The notes under the pieces: generated by a model | The model's input: the letters and a program-made list of their open reading frames with translations, nothing else | Told to the model about the DNA's origin: nothing | The model's database searches: none | Shown here: positions 8,159-18,079 of the stretch, piece by piece | Layout of the letters: each line of letters begins with the position of its first letter | How positions within the stretch are numbered: position 1 is the first letter of the stretch | Source of the DNA: Streptomyces sp. NBC_01335 | GTDB lineage: Bacteria > Actinomycetota > Actinomycetes > Streptomycetales > Streptomycetaceae | Length of the DNA stretch: 64,000 nt | Direction of reading: 5' to 3' | NCBI RefSeq assembly: GCF_035953295.1 | Contig: NZ_CP108370.1 | Location: 7,921,001-7,985,000 of the forward strand | Position numbers and translations under genes: made by a program

Positions 8159-9280
8159 TCACTCCTCCGCGACGGAGAAGCGCAGCGCGGTGCGGGAGCG
8201 GTACACCTCGCCGGGCCGGAGGAGGGTGCTGGGATCGTCGGCGCGGTTCGGGGAGTCCGGGAAGTGCTGGGTCTCCAGGGCGATTCCCGCGTGCGGACCG
8301 TAGGGGCGTCCGCTCTTGCCGGTGATCTCGCCGGCGAGGAGGTTGCCGGTGTACACCTGGATCCCCGGCTCGGTGGTGTGCACCTCCAGGCGCCGCCCGG
8401 AGGCGGGCGCGCAGAGCACGGCGGCGCAGCGCGGATCGGCGCGGGGCGCGTCGCCGAGCACCCAGTTGTGGTCGAACCCGCCACCTGCCAGGCGCAGTTG
8501 TTCGTCCTCCCGGGCGAACGCCGCGGAGAGAAGGCGGGGGCGGCGCAGGTCGAACGGCGTCGACTCGACCGGCCGGTGCGGGCCGTCCGGGATCAGTGCC
8601 GCGTCGACGGGGGTCCAGCGCGGTGCGTGGATCTGGAGCTCGTGGCCGAGCACGTCACGGCTGCCCTCTCCCTCCAGGTTCCAGTAGGCGTGGTTGGTGA
8701 GGTTGACGACCGTCGGCGCGTCGCTCACCGCGTGGTAGTCGAACGTCAGGGTGTCGTCCCGGTCCAGCGTGCAGGTGAGCCGGACGCTCAGGGCGCCGGG
8801 AAAGCCCTGGTCGCCGTCGGGGCTGCGCAGGAAGAGCCGTACGCCGGTGCGGTCAAAGGTGTGGACCGGCTCGGCGCGCCACACCCGGCGGTCGAAGCCG
8901 TCCGGCCCGCCGTGCAGGGTGTGGCCGGTGTCCTGGGTGTCCAACTGCCGGACCACACCGTCCACCACGAGCCGGCCGCCGGCGATCCGGTTGGCGTAAC
9001 GGCCCACCGTCGCACCGAAGTAGGAGGCCGGCCCGCGCACCGCGGACGCGTCGGACGCCGCGAGCACCACGTCGGCGAAGCGGCCCCACCGGTCCGGGAG
9101 GTGCAGCGAGTGCAGCCGGGCACCGAGGGTGTGGACCTCGGCGCGGGCCTGTCCGGGGAAGCCGAACACCCAGCGGTCGCCCGTACCGGTGTCGGGCAGC
9201 CGGTACGGGTGGCCCGTCGGGTCCGGACGCTCGTCGGGCGCCGACGGCGGGGCGGCCGGTGACTCGGGCGGGTGGTGCAT
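8159..9280 (-). CDS. galM: Aldose 1-epimerase (galactose mutarotase family)
   Basis: 373 residues with the family's beta-sandwich markers. These are RYANRIAGG (about 99-107), the catalytic His in VVNLTNHAYWN (about 196) and the catalytic Glu region GIALETQHFPDSPN (about 336). It interconverts alpha and beta anomers of free sugars, here most likely L-arabinose. The ATG at 9280 has a GAGGGA site 6 nt upstream. The open frame continues far upstream but overlaps the permease gene antiparallel to its own codon pattern, so the longer start was rejected. It sits 92 nt after the second permease gene and before GH127, as part of the furanose operon. No signal peptide is seen, so it is cytoplasmic. Confidence 0.92.
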   Translation of the reverse strand: MHHPPESPAAPPSAPDERPDPTGHPYRLPDTGTGDRWVFGFPGQARAEVHTLGARLHSLHLPDRWGRFADVVLAASDASAVRGPASYFGATVGRYANRIAGGRLVVDGVVRQLDTQDTGHTLHGGPDGFDRRVWRAEPVHTFDRTGVRLFLRSPDGDQGFPGALSVRLTCTLDRDDTLTFDYHAVSDAPTVVNLTNHAYWNLEGEGSRDVLGHELQIHAPRWTPVDAALIPDGPHRPVESTPFDLRRPRLLSAAFAREDEQLRLAGGGFDHNWVLGDAPRADPRCAAVLCAPASGRRLEVHTTEPGIQVYTGNLLAGEITGKSGRPYGPHAGIALETQHFPDSPNRADDPSTLLRPGEVYRSRTALRFSVAEE

Positions 9281-9372
9281 GTGTGTCCCTCGGTGTTCGG
9301 TGTGGGTTCGATGGTCCGGGCGGTGGGGCGGGGTGGGGTTGGGTCGGGTGGGCCGGCGGACCGGCGTCCGGG

Positions 9373-10398
9373 TCAGCCCGTGGGTTTCCGGTTTCCGCCC
9401 AGGACCCGCTGGAGCACGATGAAGACGAAGAGCAGCGCGCCGATGACGATCCGGGTCCACCAGGAGCTCAGCGTGCCCTGGAAGTTGATGACCGTCTGGA
9501 TCATGCCGAGGACCAGGACGCCGAGCGCGGTGCCGAGGACGAAGCCGGAGCCGCCGGTGAGCAGGGTGCCGCCGATCACGGTCGCGGCGATGGCGTCGAG
9601 CTCCATGCCGACCGCGTGCAGCGCGTAGCCGGAGAGCATGTAGAACGTCAGCAGCACACCGCCGAGCGCGGAGCAGAGCCCGCTCACCGCGTACACCGCC
9701 ACCTTGGTGGAGCCGACCGGCAGCCCCATCAGCCGGGCGGAGGTCTCGTTGCCGCCGAGGGCGTGGACGTTGCGGCCGAACCGGGTGTGGTGGAGCGCCA
9801 CGAAGGCCACGGCGAGCACGACCAGCGCGATGACCACGGCGGGCGAGACGAACAGCCCGCCGGGCATCACCAGCCGGGTCTGCGCGAGGGTGACCGTCGT
9901 CGGGTCGCTGATGGAGATGGACTCGGTGCTGATCGTGTAGCAGAGGCCGCGCGCCAGGAACATGCCGGCCAGCGTCACGATGAAGGGCTGGATCTCGAAG
10001 GTGTGGATGACCCACCCCATCAGAGCGCCACCGCCCGCGCCCACCAGCAGGACCAGCGGGATGGCGGCGAAGAGCGGCCAGCCCTGCCGCTCCACCAGCC
10101 AGGCGGTGAGCATGGTCGACAGCGCCACCACCGAGCCCACCGACAGATCGATGCCGCCGGTGAGGATGACGAAGGTGACACCGATGGCGACCACCAGCAG
10201 GAAGCTGTTGTCGATCAGCAGGTTGAGCAGGACCTGGGCGGAGAAGAACCCGTCGTAGCGCGCCGAACCGACGGCGAACATCGCCACCAGGAGGACCGCG
10301 GTCACCACCAGCGGGACGCGGGTGCGGGCGCGGGGGGAGAGGGGGGCGCGGAACGGCCGCGCGAGGGTGCCGGCGACACCCGCGATGCCGGTGCTCAT
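9373..10398 (-). CDS. Sugar ABC transporter permease, YjfF-like
   Basis: 341 residues, a polytopic membrane protein of the BPD_transp_2 (ribose/xylose/galactofuranose) permease family. It carries the hallmark TGGIDLSVGSVVAL near residues 78-92, and about eight to ten hydrophobic spans are visible. The ATG at 10398 has a GGAGG site 8 nt upstream and overlaps the stop of the preceding permease gene by 4 nt (ATGA), implying translational coupling. With the paired permease, the double-domain ATPase and the YtfQ-type binding protein it forms a YtfQRT-YjfF-like importer. That family is known for furanose forms of sugars (galactofuranose, arabinofuranose). Here the substrate is inferred to be L-arabinofuranose from the adjacent GH127. 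Confidence 0.92.
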   Translation of the reverse strand: MSTGIAGVAGTLARPFRAPLSPRARTRVPLVVTAVLLVAMFAVGSARYDGFFSAQVLLNLLIDNSFLLVVAIGVTFVILTGGIDLSVGSVVALSTMLTAWLVERQGWPLFAAIPLVLLVGAGGGALMGWVIHTFEIQPFIVTLAGMFLARGLCYTISTESISISDPTTVTLAQTRLVMPGGLFVSPAVVIALVVLAVAFVALHHTRFGRNVHALGGNETSARLMGLPVGSTKVAVYAVSGLCSALGGVLLTFYMLSGYALHAVGMELDAIAATVIGGTLLTGGSGFVLGTALGVLVLGMIQTVINFQGTLSSWWTRIVIGALLFVFIVLQRVLGGNRKPTG

Positions 10399-11495
10399 GT
10401 ACGTACCTCCTGCGGGAGCGGGTTGTCGTCCGCCTCGGCGGGCTGTCGGGAGGGTGCCGGTCCGCGGCGGCTCAGCACCTTCGCCCGGAACACGGGCGAC
10501 TGGATGAGGCAGACCGCGATCACCACGAAGGCCTTGAAGACCAGCGTCGTCTCGGGCGGGACACCCAGGGTGTAGACCGTCGTGGAGAGGGTCTGGATGA
10601 TCAGGGCGCCGAGCACCGTCCCGCCGAGGGAGAACCGGCCCCCGGTCAGCGCGGTGCCGCCGATGACCACGGCGAGGATGGCGTCGAGCTCGATCCAGAG
10701 CCCCGCGTTGTTCCCGTCCGCGCTGGACACGTTGGAACTGATCATCAGACCGGCGACGGCGGCGCACAGGGCGCAGAAGACGTAGACCACGATCAGCAGA
10801 CCCGCCGCCCGGATGCCCACCAGCCGGCTGGCGACCGGGTTGCCGCCCACCGACTCGATCAGGAGCCCCAGCGCGCTGCGCCGGGTCACCAGCGAGGTGA
10901 GGACCACGATCACCGCCGCCAGCAGGACGGCGAAGGGGAACATCAGCCAGTAGCCGCCGCCGATCATCTTGTACGGGCTGCTCGTGACGGTGATGATCTG
11001 GCCGTCCGACACCAGCTGGGCGATGCCCCGGCCGGCGACCATGAGGATCAGGGTCGCCACGATCGGCTGCACGCCCAGCCGGGAGACCAGCGTGCCGTTG
11101 ACCAGGCCGAGCACCACGGCGACGCCCAGCGCGACGCCGACGGCCCCCAGCACGGTGGCGACGCTGCCGGGGTTCGGCGAACCCGCGATGTGCTCGCAGG
11201 CCAGCGCCCCGGCGATGGCGACCGTGGAACCGACCGAGAGGTCGATCCCGCGGGTCGCGATGACCAGCGTCATGCCCAGCGACACCAGGATGAGCGGGGC
11301 GCCGAACTGGAGGATGTCGATCAGGCTGCCGTAGAGGTGGTCGCCCCGCACGTGGACGGCGAAGAAGTCGTGGGTGAAGGCGAGATTGCCGAGCAGCAGG
11401 GCGGCCAGGACGGCCGCCGGCCAGAACAGCCGGTGGCGGAGCAGCCGTTGTCCGACGCCGCCGGCCGACGGGCCCTTGGCGGGGTGCGGTGTCAT
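10395..11495 (-). CDS. Sugar ABC transporter permease, YtfT-like
   Basis: 366 residues, BPD_transp_2 family, with TRGIDLSVGSTVAIAGALA near 90-108 and multiple membrane spans. It differs clearly from its neighbour, so the transporter uses a heterodimeric channel. The ATG at 11495 overlaps the stop of the ATPase gene by 4 nt. An upstream extension of the open frame lies inside the ATPase gene and is not coding. The C-terminal 25 residues are polar and cytoplasmic. Confidence 0.92.
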   Translation of the reverse strand: MTPHPAKGPSAGGVGQRLLRHRLFWPAAVLAALLLGNLAFTHDFFAVHVRGDHLYGSLIDILQFGAPLILVSLGMTLVIATRGIDLSVGSTVAIAGALACEHIAGSPNPGSVATVLGAVGVALGVAVVLGLVNGTLVSRLGVQPIVATLILMVAGRGIAQLVSDGQIITVTSSPYKMIGGGYWLMFPFAVLLAAVIVVLTSLVTRRSALGLLIESVGGNPVASRLVGIRAAGLLIVVYVFCALCAAVAGLMISSNVSSADGNNAGLWIELDAILAVVIGGTALTGGRFSLGGTVLGALIIQTLSTTVYTLGVPPETTLVFKAFVVIAVCLIQSPVFRAKVLSRRGPAPSRQPAEADDNPLPQEVRT

Positions 11496-13051
11496 GAGTC
11501 CTCTCCGGTGGCGATGGTGGCCAGGATGCGTTCGGGGGTGACGGTGCCGTCGTTGGTCAGGGTGGCGACCACGCGGTGGTCCCGCAGCACGCCGATACGG
11601 TGGCTCAGCCGCAGGACCTCCTCCAGCTCCGCCGAGATGAACAGCACCGCGGTGCCCTCCGCGGAGAGCCGCGCGACCAGCCTCTGGATCTCGGCCTTGG
11701 CGCCGATGTCGATGCCGCGCGTCGGTTCGTCCAGGATCAGCAGCTTGGGGTCGGTCAGCAGCCAGCGCGCGAGCAGCACCTTCTGCTGGTTGCCGCCGCT
11801 GAGGTGGCGTACCTGTGCCTCCGGGGCGGCGGGACGGATGTCCAGCGCGGTGATCCACCGCCGCGTCAGCTCCTCCTGCCTGGTCCGGGAGATCGGCCTC
11901 GTCCAGCCGCGCGCCGCCTGCATCGCCAGCACGATGTTCTCGCGGACCGTGAGCTCGCCCACCAGCCCCTCGGACTTGCGGTTCTCGGAGCAGAAGGCGA
12001 TCCGGCGGGCGATGGCCGCACGGGGGGTGCGCAGCGAGACCGCCTCGCCCTGGACGCGCAGCTCCCCGGTGTCCGCGCTGTCGGCGCCGAAGAGCAGCCG
12101 CGCCGCTTCCGTACGGCCCGAGCCCAGGAGCCCCGCCAGCCCGATGACCTCGCCGGGCCGGATGTCCAGGTCGTACGGCTCGATGAAGCCGGTCCGGCCC
12201 AACTGCCGTGCCTCGACGAAGGGTTTCTCTGCCGCGCGCTCCTCGGCCTCCTCGTGCGCCGCCTGGGAGAGTTCGTCCAGGGTGGCCAGTTCGCCGCCGA
12301 TCATGCGCTGCACCAGGGAGACATGGGTGAGTTCCCCGATGGGGTACTCGCCTTCGAGCCGGCCGTTGCGCAGGATCGTCACCCGGTCGCAGATCTCGAA
12401 GACCTGGTCCAGGAAGTGGGTCACGAAGAGGATGGCCACGCCGCGGTCGCGCAACCGCCGCACCAGGGTGAAGAGCTGGGCCACCTCCTCGCGGTCGAGG
12501 CTGGAGGTGGGCTCGTCCAGGACGAGTACCTTCGCCGAGACGTCCACCGCCCGGACGATGGCCACCAGTTGCTGGACCGCGAGGGAGTGCGAGTCCAGCG
12601 GACCGGTGACGTCGAGATCGAGCTCCAGCTCCGCCAGCAGCTCACCCGCCCGGCGCCGCAGCGCGGACCAGTGGATCAGGCCGAATCTGCGCGGTTCGCG
12701 TCCGATGAGGATGTTCTCCGCCACCGAGAGGTTGGAGCAGAGGTTCACCTCCTGGTAGACGGTGCTGATCCCGGCGTTCTGCGCCTGGAGCGGATCGCCG
12801 AACGCGCGGGCCTCACCGTCGACGAGGATGGTGCCGCCGTCCGCGGGATGCACCCCGGTGAGCACCTTGATCAGGGTGGACTTGCCGGCGCCGTTCTCCC
12901 CCATCAGGGCATGGACCTCACCCGGATAGAGCCGCAGGCCGACCCCGTCCAGGGCCAGCACGCCGGGGAACTCCTTCCGGATGCCGTGGGCTTCGAGCAC
13001 CGGCCGCGGACGGTCGGCGGGGTTCGTCTCAAGGGTGGGTGGGGCTGCCAT
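11492..13051 (-). CDS. Sugar ABC transporter ATP-binding protein, double NBD (YtfR/RbsA type)
   Basis: 519 residues with two tandem nucleotide-binding domains. The first has Walker A GENGAGKST (51-59) and Walker B LVLDEPTSSLD. In the second the P-loop region is degenerate (GLLGSGRTE), but it has the ABC signature LSGGNQQK near 416 and Walker B LLILDEPTRGID. This asymmetry is standard for CUT2 sugar importers such as RbsA and AraG. The ATG at 13051 has a GGAGGG site. It is the second gene of the operon, 76 nt after the binding-protein gene, and powers the two permeases that follow. Confidence 0.94.
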   Translation of the reverse strand: MAAPPTLETNPADRPRPVLEAHGIRKEFPGVLALDGVGLRLYPGEVHALMGENGAGKSTLIKVLTGVHPADGGTILVDGEARAFGDPLQAQNAGISTVYQEVNLCSNLSVAENILIGREPRRFGLIHWSALRRRAGELLAELELDLDVTGPLDSHSLAVQQLVAIVRAVDVSAKVLVLDEPTSSLDREEVAQLFTLVRRLRDRGVAILFVTHFLDQVFEICDRVTILRNGRLEGEYPIGELTHVSLVQRMIGGELATLDELSQAAHEEAEERAAEKPFVEARQLGRTGFIEPYDLDIRPGEVIGLAGLLGSGRTEAARLLFGADSADTGELRVQGEAVSLRTPRAAIARRIAFCSENRKSEGLVGELTVRENIVLAMQAARGWTRPISRTRQEELTRRWITALDIRPAAPEAQVRHLSGGNQQKVLLARWLLTDPKLLILDEPTRGIDIGAKAEIQRLVARLSAEGTAVLFISAELEEVLRLSHRIGVLRDHRVVATLTNDGTVTPERILATIATGEDS

Positions 13052-13127
13052 CCGCCCTCCTCTCGTCGGGTGTGGCCGGGGGAGACGACGAGGCCGGGGC
13101 CTCGTCGCGCATCCGCCTCGCAGGTCG

Positions 13128-14123
13128 TCAGTACTTGCGGGTGGGGAGGGCCGCCGCGGCCTTGTCCTGCGGGAAGACGCCTTCCACGGTCTCGACGCGT
13201 GCCGGGACGCTCTCGCCGGCCGCGACCTTCTTCGTCAGCTCCATCAGCTGGTCGCCGAGGAGGGGGTTGCACTCCACGACCACATTGATCTTGCCCTCGG
13301 TCATGGCGGTGAAGGCGTCCTTGATGCCGTCCACCGAGATGATCTTGATGTCCTTGCCCGGCTTCTTGCCCGCCTCCTCGATGGCCTGGATCGCACCCAG
13401 GGCCATGTCGTCGTTGTGGGCGTACAGCACGTCGATGTCCTTCTGGGACTTGAGGAAGGCCTGCATGACCTCCTTGCCCTTGGCGCGGGTGAAGTCGCCG
13501 GTCTGGGAAGCGACGATCTTGAACTTCGGGTCGGCCTTGATGACCTCGCCGAAGCCGGCCTTGCGGTCGTTGGCCGGAGCCGAGCCGGTGGTCCCCTGGA
13601 GCTCGACGATGTTCACGGGGCCCGTCTCGTTCTTGTACTCCGCGGTCAGCCACTCGCCCGCGGACTTCCCCTCCTTGATGAAGTCCGAGCCGAGGAAGGT
13701 CTTGTAGAGCGAGGTGTCCTGCGAGTCCACGGCCCGGTCGGTCAGGATCACCGGGATACCGGCGTCCTTCGCCTCCTTGAGCACGGTGTCCCAGCCGGAC
13801 TCCACCACCGGGGAGAAGGCGATGACGTCCACCCGCTGCTGGATGAAGGTGCGGATCGCCTTGATCTGGTTCTCCTGCTTCTGCTGCGCGTCGGAGAACT
13901 TCAGGGTGATCCCGGCCTTCTTGGCCGCCTCCTGGACGGACTTGGTGTTGGCGGTACGCCATCCGCTCTCCGCGCCCACCTGGGCGAAGCCGAGGACGAG
14001 CTTCCCGTCGGACTTGTTGCCGCCGGCGCCGCCGCCGGAGGGGGTCGTCTCGGCGGAGCATGCGGTCATCGTCGACGCGGCGAGGATGCCGACGGCGAGG
14101 GCGTGGGCGATTCTGCGGGCCAT
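13128..14123 (-). CDS. Sugar ABC transporter substrate-binding lipoprotein, YtfQ-like
   Basis: 331 residues with a signal peptide and a lipobox ending at Cys22 (MTAC), so a membrane-anchored lipoprotein. From about residue 38 it closely follows E. coli YtfQ. Shared stretches include LGFAQVGAESGWRTAN, QQKQENQIKAIRTF, PVILTDRAVD, SQTGDFTRAKGKEVMQ and YAHNDDMALGAIQAI. YtfQ binds furanose sugars (galactofuranose and, in some homologues, arabinofuranose), which fits a neighbouring arabinofuranosidase. The ATG at 14123 has a GAGAGG site about 10 nt upstream; the longer frame to 14309 crosses the promoter. As first gene of the six-gene operon it carries the operator-bearing promoter at 14280-14309. 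Confidence 0.94.
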   Translation of the reverse strand: MARRIAHALAVGILAASTMTACSAETTPSGGGAGGNKSDGKLVLGFAQVGAESGWRTANTKSVQEAAKKAGITLKFSDAQQKQENQIKAIRTFIQQRVDVIAFSPVVESGWDTVLKEAKDAGIPVILTDRAVDSQDTSLYKTFLGSDFIKEGKSAGEWLTAEYKNETGPVNIVELQGTTGSAPANDRKAGFGEVIKADPKFKIVASQTGDFTRAKGKEVMQAFLKSQKDIDVLYAHNDDMALGAIQAIEEAGKKPGKDIKIISVDGIKDAFTAMTEGKINVVVECNPLLGDQLMELTKKVAAGESVPARVETVEGVFPQDKAAAALPTRKY

Positions 14124-14279
14124 GGTGGTGTGTCCTCTCGGAGGGATGTCTTCGGTGCCGACGTGGTGCGATCCGGTACGCCGCACGTGGAGTGGGCCCG
14201 GCCGGAGACAGTGCGGGGCTCCGGCGAGGCCGGAAGCCCGGGTGGTGACGGCGGGAGGTTCATGGGGTGCGCCGCGAGC

Positions 14280-14309
14280 AGTGTGAGCGCTAACACTGCG
14301 GTATCTCAA
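14280..14309 (-). promoter_or_regulatory. Furanose operon promoter with LacI-type operator
   Basis: Read leftward: -35 TTGAGA (14309-14304), an 18-bp spacer, and -10 CACACT (14285-14280). The box TGTTAGCGCTCACA (14295-14282) covers the -10. The -35-to-box geometry is identical to that of the araD promoter. Confidence 0.75.
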
Positions 14310-14614
14310 GCCCTGTGCGTGAGTTACCTATTTGTGACATGAGGGGGTGTGGCGGACGCGGTCGCGGGCCGGGAGCGAACCGGTCCATGCGTCTCCGGGT
14401 CCTGAACCGGAGACGGCAACTCTCTTGGTTTCGCGCCCAGTTGCGGATCAACCGGTTTGGGTGCCCCGGATGGGGCGGCCGCCGCCCCGCCCTCCCGGGC
14501 GGTTCCGGCGCGGTACGGAACCAAGGGGTGCGGCACGGTCGCGCACCACGCTCCGTGCGGACTGCCCCGAAGGGGTTGACGCGGAACACGGAAGGCGAAG
14601 CGGCTGCACCGCTC

Positions 14615-14643
14615 TTGATTTCACAATTGTTAGCGTTCACACT
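14615..14643 (+). promoter_or_regulatory. araBA promoter with LacI-type operator
   Basis: -35 TTGATT (14615-14620), a 17-bp spacer and -10 CACACT (14638-14643). The box TGTTAGCGTTCACA (14628-14641) has one change from the other two sites. The start codon of araB is about 90 nt downstream. Confidence 0.7.
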
Positions 14644-14734
14644 TTCGGCTGTCGGCGGTCCCGCTCATCCGGCTCCGCACATCGCTGCCGCTGGTGGGCC
14701 GCCTGTCGGCCACCTTTCCCGAAGGGCAACCCTG

Positions 14735-16447
14735 GTGACTTCCCAACCGACCCGCACGCCTCATGACCCGTCAGGTCCGGCCGGTGCCGAGCAGTACACC
14801 GTGGGCGTCGACTTCGGCACCCTGTCCGGACGTGCCGTCGTCGTCCGGGTGCGCGACGGTGAGGAACTCGCCTCCGCCGTGCACGAGTACCCGCACGGAG
14901 TGATGGAGCGTCAACTGTCCGACGGAACGACGCCACTCCCACCGGACTGGGCCCTCCAGCATCCCGAGGACTGGTGCGAGGTACTCCGCCGGGCCGTGCC
15001 CGCCGCGGTGGAGGCGTCCGGCGTCGACCCCCGCGACGTCGTCGGCATCGCCACCGACTTCACCGCCTGCACCGTGCTCCCGACCCTGGCCGACGGCACC
15101 CCCCTCGCCGCGACGGAGCTCTCCGGCAGGCCCCACGCCTGGCCGAAACTCTGGAAGCACCACGCCGCGCAGGACCAGGCCGACCGGATCAACGCACTCG
15201 CCCACGAGCGGGGCGAGAAGTGGATCGCCCGCTACGGCGGAAAGATCTCCGCGGAGTGGCAGTTCGCCAAGGCGCTCCAGGTGCTGGAGGAAGACCCCGA
15301 GGTCTACGCCCGGTGCGCCCGCTGGATCGAGGCCTCCGACTGGATCGTGTGGCAGCTCACCGGCACCGAGTCCCGCAACGCGTGCGCCGCCGGATACAAG
15401 GGCATCCACCAGGACGGCTCCTACCCCACCGAGGAGTACCTCGCCGCCCTGCACCCGGACTTCGCGGACTTCGCTCGCACCCGCCTGGAATTCCCCCTGT
15501 CGGCCCTCGGCTCACGCGTCGGCTCACTGACCGCCCGGGCGGCACAGTGGACCGGCCTGCCCGAAGGGATCGCCGTCGCCGCGGGCAACGTCGACGCGCA
15601 CGTCGCCGCGGCCGCCGCCCAGGCGGTGGAGAACGGCCGGCTGCTGGCCATCATGGGCACCTCCAGCTGCCACGTGGTGAACGGCCCCGCCCTCGCCGAC
15701 GTACCCGGCATCTGCGGGGTCGTGAGCGGCGGCATCGTCGAGGGCGCGTACGGCTACGAGGCCGGCCAGAGCGCGGTCGGCGACATCTTCGGCTGGGCCA
15801 TCGGCCAGGGCGTCCCCGCCGACTACGCGGCCGAGGCCGCCTCCCGGGGCGAAAACCTGCACACCCTGCTGACCCGCAAGGCCGCCGCCCAGCCGGTCGG
15901 CGGCCACGGGCTGGTGGCCCTGGACTGGATGAACGGCAACCGGTCCGTGCTGGTGGACCACCACCTCTCGGGTGTGATCGTCGGCCTCACCCTGACCACC
16001 CGCCCCGAGGACGTCTACCGGGCCCTGCTCGAAGCCACCGCCTTCGGCACCCGGGTCATCGTCGAGACGCTGGAATCCGGCGGAGTGCCGGTGCACGAGT
16101 TCATCGTCACCGGAGGGCTCAAGAAGAACACCCTGCTCATGCAGATCTACGCCGACGTCCTGCGCCGCCCCGTCTCCCTCGCGGCCTCCGAGCAGGGCTC
16201 GGCCCTCGGCTCCGCCATCCACGCCGCCGTCGCCGCCGGAGCCCACCGAGACGTCCGCACCGCGACCGCCGCCATGGGCAGGCTCCACCGGAACGTCTAC
16301 GTCCCCGACCCCTCCCGCGCCGACGCCTACGACGCGCTCTTCGCCGAATACCGCCTGCTCCACGAGGAGTTCGGCGTCCGGGACGGCCTCCTCCACCGCC
16401 TGCGCCGTATCCGCAACCACGCACTCACCAGCACCCCGGCCGACTGA
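14735..16447 (+). CDS. araB: Ribulokinase
   Basis: A 570-residue FGGY-family carbohydrate kinase that phosphorylates L-ribulose to L-ribulose 5-phosphate. The N-terminal ATPase motif [17 protein letters not shown] lies near 20-36. [16 protein letters not shown] follows near 130, with the AraB-specific [20 protein letters not shown] region. The C-terminal [20 protein letters not shown] near 455 is the FGGY adenosine-binding motif. The GTG at 14735 has GAAGGG upstream and gives the family length. The same frame is open for another 140 codons upstream, but these cross the promoter and operator. araA follows 53 nt later. It is controlled by the 14615-14643 promoter. Confidence 0.95.
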   Translation: MTSQPTRTPHDPSGPAGAEQYTVGVDFGTLSGRAVVVRVRDGEELASAVHEYPHGVMERQLSDGTTPLPPDWALQHPEDWCEVLRRAVPAAVEASGVDPRDVVGIATDFTACTVLPTLADGTPLAATELSGRPHAWPKLWKHHAAQDQADRINALAHERGEKWIARYGGKISAEWQFAKALQVLEEDPEVYARCARWIEASDWIVWQLTGTESRNACAAGYKGIHQDGSYPTEEYLAALHPDFADFARTRLEFPLSALGSRVGSLTARAAQWTGLPEGIAVAAGNVDAHVAAAAAQAVENGRLLAIMGTSSCHVVNGPALADVPGICGVVSGGIVEGAYGYEAGQSAVGDIFGWAIGQGVPADYAAEAASRGENLHTLLTRKAAAQPVGGHGLVALDWMNGNRSVLVDHHLSGVIVGLTLTTRPEDVYRALLEATAFGTRVIVETLESGGVPVHEFIVTGGLKKNTLLMQIYADVLRRPVSLAASEQGSALGSAIHAAVAAGAHRDVRTATAAMGRLHRNVYVPDPSRADAYDALFAEYRLLHEEFGVRDGLLHRLRRIRNHALTSTPAD

Positions 16448-16500
16448 CCCGCCGGACACCCCGCCACCCCGCCCGCCACACTTACCCACCGGGAGTCCCC

Positions 16501-18012
16501 GTGCCCAGCCAGGCCCACTCCGTCCGCGAAATATGGTTCCTCACCGGCAGCCAAGGCCTCTACGGAGAGGAGACGCTCCGGCAGGTGGCCGAACAGTCCG
16601 GCACCATCGCCGCCACCCTCGCCGACTCCGCCGGGCTGCCCGCCCGGATCGTCTGGAAACCCGTCCTGACGGACTCCGCCGCGATCCGCGCGATCTGCCT
16701 GGAAGCCAACACCGACGAGCGGTGCATCGGCCTGATCGCCTGGATGCACACCTTCTCGCCGGCGAAGATGTGGATCTCCGGCCTGGACGCGCTGCGCAAG
16801 CCCCTGCTGCACCTGCACACCCAGTCGAACGTCGCCCTGCCCTGGGCCACCATCGACATGGACTTCATGAACCTCAACCAAGCCGCCCACGGCGACCGGG
16901 AGTTCGGATACATCCAGTCCCGCATCGGTGTCGCGCGCAAGACCGTGGCGGGACACGTCACCGACCCGGCCACCCGGGCGCGGATCGCCGCCTGGGCGCG
17001 GGCCGCGGCCGGACGCGCCGAACTCGCCACCCTCAAGGTCGCCCGCTTCGGCGACAACATGCGCGACGTCGCCGTCACCGAAGGCGACAAGGTCGACGCC
17101 CAGCTCCGCTTCGGGGTGTCCGTCAACACCTACGGAGTCAACGACCTCGTCGCCCACGTCGACGCCGCCACCGACGCGGAGGTCGGCGAGCTCGTCAAGG
17201 AGTACGAGGACACCTACCGGCCGGCCGCCCCGCTGAGGGCAGGCGGCGAACGCCACGAGGCACTGCGGTACGCGGCGCGCATCGAAGCCGGCCTGCGCAC
17301 CTTCCTCACCGACGGCGGATTCGGCGCCTTCACCACCAACTTCGAGGACCTCGGCGGACTCCGGCAGCTCCCCGGCATCGCCGTGCAGCGCCTCATGGCC
17401 CAGGGCTACGGCTTCGGCGGCGAGGGCGACTGGAAGACCGCCGTCCTGCTGCGCACCCTCAAGACGGCTGCCGACGGCCTGCCCGGCGGCACCTCCTTCA
17501 TGGAGGACTACACCTACGACCTCACGCCCGGCAACGAACTCATCCTCGGCGCCCACATGCTGGAGGTCTGCCCGTCCCTCGCGGACTCCGTCCCGAGCTG
17601 CGAGATCCACCCGCTCGGCATCGGCGGCCGGGAGGACCCGGTCCGCCTGGTCTTCGACGCCGCGGCGGGCCCGGCGGTCGTCGTCGGGCTCACCGACCTC
17701 GGGGACCGGTTCCGGCTCGTCGCCAACGAGATCGACGTGGTCGCCCCCGCCGAGCCGCTGCCGGCCCTGCCCGTGGCCCGCGCCGTGTGGCGGCCCCGGC
17801 CGAATCTGCGGACCTCCACCGAGACCTGGCTCACCGCCGGAGGCCCGCACCACACGGTGCTCACCACCGCCCTGGGGGCCGAGCACCTGGACGACCTGGC
17901 CGAGATGCTGCGTACCGAACTCGTCCTCATCGACGCGTCCACCACACCGCGGCAGTTCGCCCGTGAACTGCGCTGGAACCAGGCCTACCACCGGCTCGCC
18001 GGCGGTCTGTGA
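16501..18012 (+). CDS. araA: L-arabinose isomerase
   Basis: 503 residues. It converts L-arabinose to L-ribulose. The metal/catalytic residues of the E. coli enzyme (Glu306, Glu333, His350, His450) have direct counterparts. These are Glu308 in FGGEGDWKT, Glu335 in MEDYTYDL, His352 in [11 protein letters not shown] and the His450-His451 pair in [11 protein letters not shown]. The GTG at 16501 has a GGGAG site 6 nt upstream and the chain opens with [16 protein letters not shown], the family N-terminus. It is the second gene of the araBA operon and is convergent with the ATP-grasp gene. Confidence 0.97.
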   Translation: MPSQAHSVREIWFLTGSQGLYGEETLRQVAEQSGTIAATLADSAGLPARIVWKPVLTDSAAIRAICLEANTDERCIGLIAWMHTFSPAKMWISGLDALRKPLLHLHTQSNVALPWATIDMDFMNLNQAAHGDREFGYIQSRIGVARKTVAGHVTDPATRARIAAWARAAAGRAELATLKVARFGDNMRDVAVTEGDKVDAQLRFGVSVNTYGVNDLVAHVDAATDAEVGELVKEYEDTYRPAAPLRAGGERHEALRYAARIEAGLRTFLTDGGFGAFTTNFEDLGGLRQLPGIAVQRLMAQGYGFGGEGDWKTAVLLRTLKTAADGLPGGTSFMEDYTYDLTPGNELILGAHMLEVCPSLADSVPSCEIHPLGIGGREDPVRLVFDAAAGPAVVVGLTDLGDRFRLVANEIDVVAPAEPLPALPVARAVWRPRPNLRTSTETWLTAGGPHHTVLTTALGAEHLDDLAEMLRTELVLIDASTTPRQFARELRWNQAYHRLAGGL

Positions 18013-18079
18013 CCCACCGCGCGGGCCCGGATCCGAGGAGGGGCACGGCAGGGCGGGCCGGCCAATCCTCGGGCCCCTC

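Larger units (their letters stand above)
14124..14734. other. Divergent control region between the furanose operon and araBA
   Basis: This 611-bp stretch has no gene. It contains two LacI-type boxes (14282-14295 and 14628-14641), each on the -10 region of an outward promoter. About 320 bp between them shows no coding or structural signal I can support. Confidence 0.7.

Noticed and set aside
14974-16500. Long plus-strand frame overlapping araB in another register
   Set aside because: Only the part after 16501 is real (araA). The Arg/Pro-rich upstream translation is a shadow of araB.
18013-18079. Terminator between araA and the ATP-grasp gene
   Set aside because: Only 7-bp complementary stretches with long loops were visible; not strong enough to list.
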